DNA of 7,824 nucleotides from Bacteroidota bacterium (lineage in GTDB: Bacteria > Bacteroidota > Bacteroidia > Chitinophagales > Chitinophagaceae), in the NCBI GenBank assembly GCA_023423405.1, contig JAFAFR010000092.1:1-7824 (forward strand), read 5' to 3'. Positions 5,541 to 7,824 of the stretch are shown here, in pieces. A program made the translations under genes and the position numbers. The notes under the pieces were generated by a model, which saw only the letters and a program-made list of their open reading frames with translations, did no database searches and was not told the origin of the DNA. How positions within the stretch are numbered: position 1 is the stretch's first letter; each line of letters opens with the position of its first letter.

Positions 5541-5766
5541 CCTTAGCGACGTGCCGATGCTCTCACCCAGCGTGGGGTACGGGTGAATGGTCTTTCCGAT
5601 ATCGACGGTGTCTGCACCCATCTCAATCGCCAAGGCGATCTCGCCCGCGTGCGTGCCGACAATGCCGCCGCCGAAGATACGTCCGTGGCCGTGGGCTTCG
5701 GGGCTGTCGTCAAACAGCCGCTTTATCAAGCCTTCGTCGCGGCCATTGGTAATGACGCCGCCAAAA
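5541..5766 (-). pseudogene. Truncated, decayed duplicate of the lpdA 3' end
   Basis: This closely matches the last quarter of intact lpdA in the same orientation. The translated part runs NGRDEGLIKRLFDDSPEAHG through TIHPYPTLGESIG, against NGRDEGFTKLLFDD and TIHPHPTLGESIG in lpdA. It lacks the FAD and NAD domains. Further damage: a 12-base in-frame deletion removing DMIG after THAG, a 47-base deletion (equivalent to 6124-6170 of lpdA) that shifts the frame so that it ends GTSLR-stop, and replacement of the active-site His of HPHPTLGE by Tyr. Synonymous differences are scattered throughout, so it is either an old duplication or DNA from a related strain. The open frame continues to a nominal ATG at 5816, but those extra residues do not match lpdA and have no good ribosome site. 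No function is expected. Confidence 0.88.
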
Positions 5767-5816
5767 ACTCTACACGCGCGCGTAAGCGTCGCGCATGACT
5801 CGTGGAAGTCCTTCAT

Positions 5817-5972
5817 ATTTCCGGCGGCTGTCTGAGCAGAGTGACGAAGAAACGCCGCGAGTTCTGCCGGATAGCCGTCGGCAGACGCGCTTCTTTGGTG
5901 ACTTTCTTGTCGCGAACAAGAAAGTTACTCGCCTGCGGGGGCGACCTCCCCGCCTCCACCCTCAAAGTGTCA
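5817..5972. repeat. Probable dispersed betaproteobacterial repeat with hairpins
   Basis: This stretch between the lpdA remnant and repeat D contains a perfect 10-bp inverted repeat, ACTTTCTTGT (5901-5910) / ACAAGAAAGT (5916-5925), extendable by three pairs including one G-T, and a second hairpin GCGGGG (5935-5940) / CCCCGC (5948-5953). Translated, the first reads FFGDFLVANKKVTRL, a string I recall from many spurious hypothetical proteins in Comamonadaceae and Xanthomonas genomes. That recollection is the basis for calling it a dispersed repeat; the hairpins are seen directly. The small plus-strand frames here are not believable genes. Confidence 0.5.
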
Positions 5973-5974
5973 AG

Positions 5975-6030
5975 AGCCAAATCACACTCTAGCGCCCATA
6001 AAATAAGCGCTAACAGCTATCAAAAAAATA
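5975..6030 (+). repeat. Dispersed intergenic repeat, copy D (long form)
   Basis: AGCCAAATCA (5975-5984), dyad AGCGC (5991-5995) / GCGCT (6007-6011) and CAGCTATCAAAA (6014-6025) match copy C (1976-2036) with the same internal spacing. It lies just past the lpdA terminator. Copies C and D are in direct orientation on either side of the AT-rich gene plus lpdA remnant. Confidence 0.75.
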
Positions 6031-6042
6031 ATTCCAGCCAAT

Positions 6043-6072
6043 AAAAAAAGCAGCCACAAGGGCTGCCTTTTT
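6043..6072 (-). terminator. Rho-independent terminator of lpdA
   Basis: On the minus strand GGCAGCC (6067-6061), a 5-nt loop, GGCTGC (6055-6050) and a run of seven T (6049-6043) form a textbook terminator 42 bases after the lpdA stop codon. One A-C mismatch lies between the GC stem and the A/T extension. Confidence 0.85.
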
Positions 6073-6114
6073 GCTTTCCAACGCTTAGCAAAAACCAAGC
6101 GCTACTCGTCCGCC

Positions 6115-7824
6115 TTAACGACGCGCCGGAGGCACATCGGTACAAGACCCATGCGCCACTTCCGCCGCCATGCCGATGCTTTCGCCCAGCGTGGGGTGCG
6201 GGTGAATGGTCTTGCCGATATCGACGGTGTCTGCACCCATCTCAATGGCCAAAGCAATCTCACCAATCATGTCGCCCGCGTGCGTGCCGACCATGCCGCC
6301 GCCCAAGATGCGGCCATGGCCGTGGGCTTCTGGTGAATCATCAAACAGCAGCTTGGTAAAGCCTTCATCGCGGCCATTGGCAATGGCGCGGCCGGAGGCG
6401 GCCCATGGGAACAGGCCCTTTTTGACCTTGATGCCTTGCGCCTTGGCTTGGTCTTCGGTCAGGCCCACCCATGCCACTTCGGGGTCGGTGTAGGCCACGC
6501 TTGGAATCACGCGGGCGTTGAAAGCGGCAGCTGCCAGTTCTTTGTTGCCTTGCAATTCACCGGCGATGACTTCAGCGGCCACGTGCGCCTCATGCACGGC
6601 CTTGTGCGCCAGCATGGGCTGGCCCACGATGTCGCCAATGGCAAAGATGTGCGGCACGTTGGTGCGCATCTGGATGTCCACGTCGATAAAGCCACGGTCC
6701 GTCACAGCCACGCCTGCGGCTTCCGCGCCGATCTTTTTGCCGTTGGGCGTGCGGCCCACGGCTTGCAAGACCAGATCGTAAGTCTGGGGTTCTGGCACGG
6801 TAACGCCGTCCTTGGCGGGCGCGAACGAGACTTTGATGCCTTCGGGCGTTGCTTCGGCAGCCACGGTCTTGGTGTTGACCATGATGTTGTCAAAGCGCGG
6901 CGCGTTCATCTTTTGCCAAACCTTGACCAAGTCGCGGTCAGCGCCTTGCATCAGGCCGTCCATCATTTCCACCACGTCAAGGCGTGCGCCCAGCGTGCTG
7001 TAGACGGTGCCCATTTCCAGGCCAATGATGCCGCCGCCCAAGATCAGCATGCGCTTGGGTACTTCCTTCAAGGCCAAAGCACCGGTGGAATCGACCACGC
7101 GGGGGTCTTTGGGCATAAAGGGCAGGTGCACGGCTTGCGAGCCTGCGGCAATGATGGCGTTCTTGAACTGAACCACCTTTTTGCCGCCGGTTTGCTGCTG
7201 CTTGTCGCCTTCGGTCTCCGCCACTTCAATGTGGTGGGTGCCGATGAAGCTTGCCACGCCGCGCACAATCGTCACCTTGCGCATCTTGGCCATTTGGGCC
7301 AAGCCGCCGGTCAGCTTGCTGATGACCTTGTCTTTGTGGCCGCGCAACTGGTCAATCGACACCTCAGGCGCGCCGAACTTCACGCCGGCGACTTCGAGGT
7401 GCTTGACCTCATCCATCACCGCTGCCACGTGCAGCAAGGCCTTCGACGGGATGCAACCCACGTTCAGGCAGACGCCGCCCAGCGTTTTGTAACGCTCAAC
7501 GAGGACAACCTTCAGGCCCAAATCGGCCGCGCGGAAGGCGGCAGAGTAGCCGCCGGGGCCGCCGCCGATGACGACGACGTCAGCGTCCAGATCGACATTG
7601 CCGCTGTAGCTAGAACCAGCAGGTGCAGAAACAGGAGCTGCTGGCGCAGGCGCAGCAACGGCTGGAGCCGGATTTTGTGCTGCAACGGGTGCTGCGACTG
7701 CAGGAGCTGCTGCTTGCACAGCACCCTCTGCAGCTTCCAAGGCCACGATCACGGAGCCCATGGCGACTTTGTCGCCGAGCTTGACCTTGATCTCTTTGAC
7801 CACGCCAGCGTGGCTGGAGGGGAT
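6115..7824 (-). CDS. lpdA: Dihydrolipoamide dehydrogenase with N-terminal lipoyl domain (E3 of pyruvate dehydrogenase), 5' end outside window
   Basis: This flavoenzyme reoxidises the dihydrolipoyl group of the E2 subunit and passes the electrons through FAD to NAD+. The frame is open to the window edge, and the first visible residues IPSSHAGVVKEIKVKLGDKV are the second half of a lipoyl domain. The lipoylated lysine (normally in a DKASME-type motif just before IPS) and the start codon therefore lie to the right. A flexible Ala/Pro linker (about 7710-7620) follows. Then come the FAD site VVVIGGGPGGY, the redox disulfide C-LNVG-C (codons 7470-7468 and 7455-7453), the NAD site LILGGGIIGLEMG, the second FAD motif AIGDIVGQPMLAHKA, and the dimerisation domain ending in the active-site HPHPTLGE. 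All catalytic residues in view are present. The E3-with-lipoyl-domain form is typical of betaproteobacterial pdh operons, where aceE and aceF usually lie upstream (outside this window). Transcription stops at 6043-6072. A damaged copy of its 3' end lies at 5541-5766. Confidence 0.96.
   Translation of the reverse strand: MPSSHAGVVKEIKVKLGDKVAMGSVIVALEAAEGAVQAAAPAVAAPVAAQNPAPAVAAPAPAAPVSAPAGSSYSGNVDLDADVVVIGGGPGGYSAAFRAADLGLKVVLVERYKTLGGVCLNVGCIPSKALLHVAAVMDEVKHLEVAGVKFGAPEVSIDQLRGHKDKVISKLTGGLAQMAKMRKVTIVRGVASFIGTHHIEVAETEGDKQQQTGGKKVVQFKNAIIAAGSQAVHLPFMPKDPRVVDSTGALALKEVPKRMLILGGGIIGLEMGTVYSTLGARLDVVEMMDGLMQGADRDLVKVWQKMNAPRFDNIMVNTKTVAAEATPEGIKVSFAPAKDGVTVPEPQTYDLVLQAVGRTPNGKKIGAEAAGVAVTDRGFIDVDIQMRTNVPHIFAIGDIVGQPMLAHKAVHEAHVAAEVIAGELQGNKELAAAAFNARVIPSVAYTDPEVAWVGLTEDQAKAQGIKVKKGLFPWAASGRAIANGRDEGFTKLLFDDSPEAHGHGRILGGGMVGTHAGDMIGEIALAIEMGADTVDIGKTIHPHPTLGESIGMAAEVAHGSCTDVPPARR

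Noticed and set aside
5538..5816. Treating the lpdA-like frame as a real 92-residue protein
   Set aside because: It lacks every cofactor domain, has a deletion-shifted end, lost the active-site His, and the first 19 or so residues come from unrelated DNA without a good ribosome site.
5795..6044. Two overlapping plus-strand frames of 65 and 80 codons
   Set aside because: They consist of dispersed repeat sequence; the open frames follow from the repeat and not from coding constraint.
6151..7724. Numerous frames of 60-100 codons on both strands within lpdA
   Set aside because: All are shadows of the lpdA reading frame, caused by high GC and few stops.
1..7824. CRISPR array, integrase, transposase or tRNA attachment site that would explain the island
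   Set aside because: No regularly spaced repeats, no recombinase or DDE motifs in any frame, and no tRNA gene were found in the window; the mode of acquisition must be inferred from the lpdA remnant alone.

Overview
The window looks like a chromosomal segment of a betaproteobacterium, most probably family Comamonadaceae. Three things point there: a high-GC backbone; a PDH-complex type dihydrolipoamide dehydrogenase with an N-terminal lipoyl domain and an Ala/Pro linker; and a small dispersed intergenic repeat (dyad followed by CAGCTATCAAA) that I associate with that family.

Layout. Positions 1-1713 are backbone: the N-terminus of a small membrane protein running off the left edge (minus strand), a 104-residue three-helix membrane protein (minus strand, with its own terminator), and a probably two-gene plus-strand unit (42 and 116 residues, ATGA overlap) of unknown function. 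Positions 1714-2220 are a gene-free transition holding one copy of the dispersed repeat and several inverted repeats. Positions 2221-5397 are one very AT-rich minus-strand gene for a 1058-residue protein with an N-terminal calcineurin-like metallophosphoesterase, a central STAND-type P-loop NTPase and a long helical C-terminal region. Positions 5473-5766 are a decayed copy of the lpdA 3' end together with its terminator. Positions 5817-6030 are repeat sequence, and from 6043 to the right edge lie the terminator and body of the intact lpdA gene (5' end outside the window).

Interpretation. The central gene has base composition quite unlike its neighbours, its own promoter-like sequence and Shine-Dalgarno, and no partner gene. 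Effector + STAND switch + C-terminal sensor is the architecture of single-protein prokaryotic immune NTPases (AVAST/NLR-like), so it is the best candidate for an anti-phage system here. It lies directly beyond a duplicated, mutated lpdA 3' end, suggesting that the downstream flank of lpdA is an insertion site for accessory DNA. No integrase, transposase, tRNA, rRNA or CRISPR array is visible in the window.
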